Source: Inediibacterium massiliense (GTDB lineage: Bacteria > Bacillota > Clostridia > Peptostreptococcales > Thermotaleaceae). Taken from it: DNA of 64,000 nucleotides. Below the pieces are notes generated by a model. The model saw nothing but the letters and a program-made list of their open reading frames with translations, made no database searches and had not been told where the DNA came from. Each line of letters opens with the position of its first letter. Position 1 is the stretch's first letter. Below are positions 63,957 to 64,000 of the stretch, one piece after another. The stretch is from NCBI RefSeq assembly GCF_001282725.1, contig NZ_LN876587.1:801695-865694 (forward strand). Reading direction: 5' to 3'. Position numbers and translations under genes: made by a program.

Positions 63957-64000
63957 AAGCCACCTCGTATGAAATATTAAAATTTAATGTACATGAAAGA

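Overview
The window is a 64 kb stretch of core chromosome from a low-G+C (roughly 30% by eye), anaerobic, endospore-forming member of the Clostridia. Spore genes (an alpha/beta-type SASP, YlbJ, a DacF-type carboxypeptidase), an Alkaliphilus/Clostridium-like gene order, FabK instead of FabI, C-type zinc-ribbon L28 and L32, an L27 with a Prp-cleaved leader peptide, and many TTG/GTG starts with strong GGAGG sites all point that way. The genus cannot be named from sequence alone. No phage, plasmid, CRISPR array, tRNA or rRNA gene was seen. Nearly all genes are recognisable housekeeping genes.

Layout. 1-5.6 kb: mtnN (5' end cut by the window), DUF5665, a DksA/TraR-type zinc finger gene, lspA, rluD, pyrR, and convergent rqcH. 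5.9-20.8 kb: one long block yicC-remA-gmk-rpoZ-coaBC-priA-def-fmt-DUF116-metallopeptidase-rsmB-stp-prkC-rsgA-rpe-thiN, covering nucleotide and CoA supply, replication restart, start of translation, Ser/Thr signalling and ribosome assembly. 20.8-26.5 kb: a palindromic repeat, two tiny membrane-protein genes, rpmB (minus), asp23-fakA, a second repeat copy, recG and a SASP gene. 26.7-33.1 kb: rsmD-coaD-SepIVA-like gene, DUF1847, ylbJ and tmcAL (minus), ackA. 33.1-40.6 kb: DUF177-rpmF, then the FapR-controlled fatty acid operon fapR-plsX-fabH-fabK-fabD-fabG-fabF. 40.7-51.3 kb: rnc, a radical SAM gene, smc, ftsY, ylxM, ffh, rpsP, khpA, rimM, trmD. 51.3-56.7 kb: L21 leader, rplU-prp-rpmA-obgE-yhbY, then nadD-yqeK and an LCP gene. 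56.8-64 kb: a cation/Ca exchanger, rsfS, T-box-leuS, ridA, a third repeat copy, and minus-strand dacF-aminotransferase.

How the genes work together. ftsY, ylxM and ffh form the SRP protein-targeting module. fakA, plsX and fabH/K/D/G/F feed phospholipid synthesis, and FapR can sense malonyl-CoA and repress its own operon through a clear operator. rsgA, obgE, yhbY, rsfS, rimM and prp serve ribosome assembly. stp and prkC are an opposed phosphatase/kinase pair.

What stands out. (1) A family of palindromic, non-coding repeats (two of about 200 bp and one internally deleted) sits directly after gene terminators, and the terminator hairpin itself is duplicated on the far side of each long copy. 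(2) Two paralogous membrane miniproteins of 50 and 57 residues occupy the place where Bacillus has spoVM. (3) A small coiled-coil protein beside coaD resembles mycobacterial SepIVA. (4) acpP is absent from the fab operon, and rplS is absent after trmD. (5) FtsY carries ten 13-residue acidic repeats encoded by a 39-bp minisatellite.
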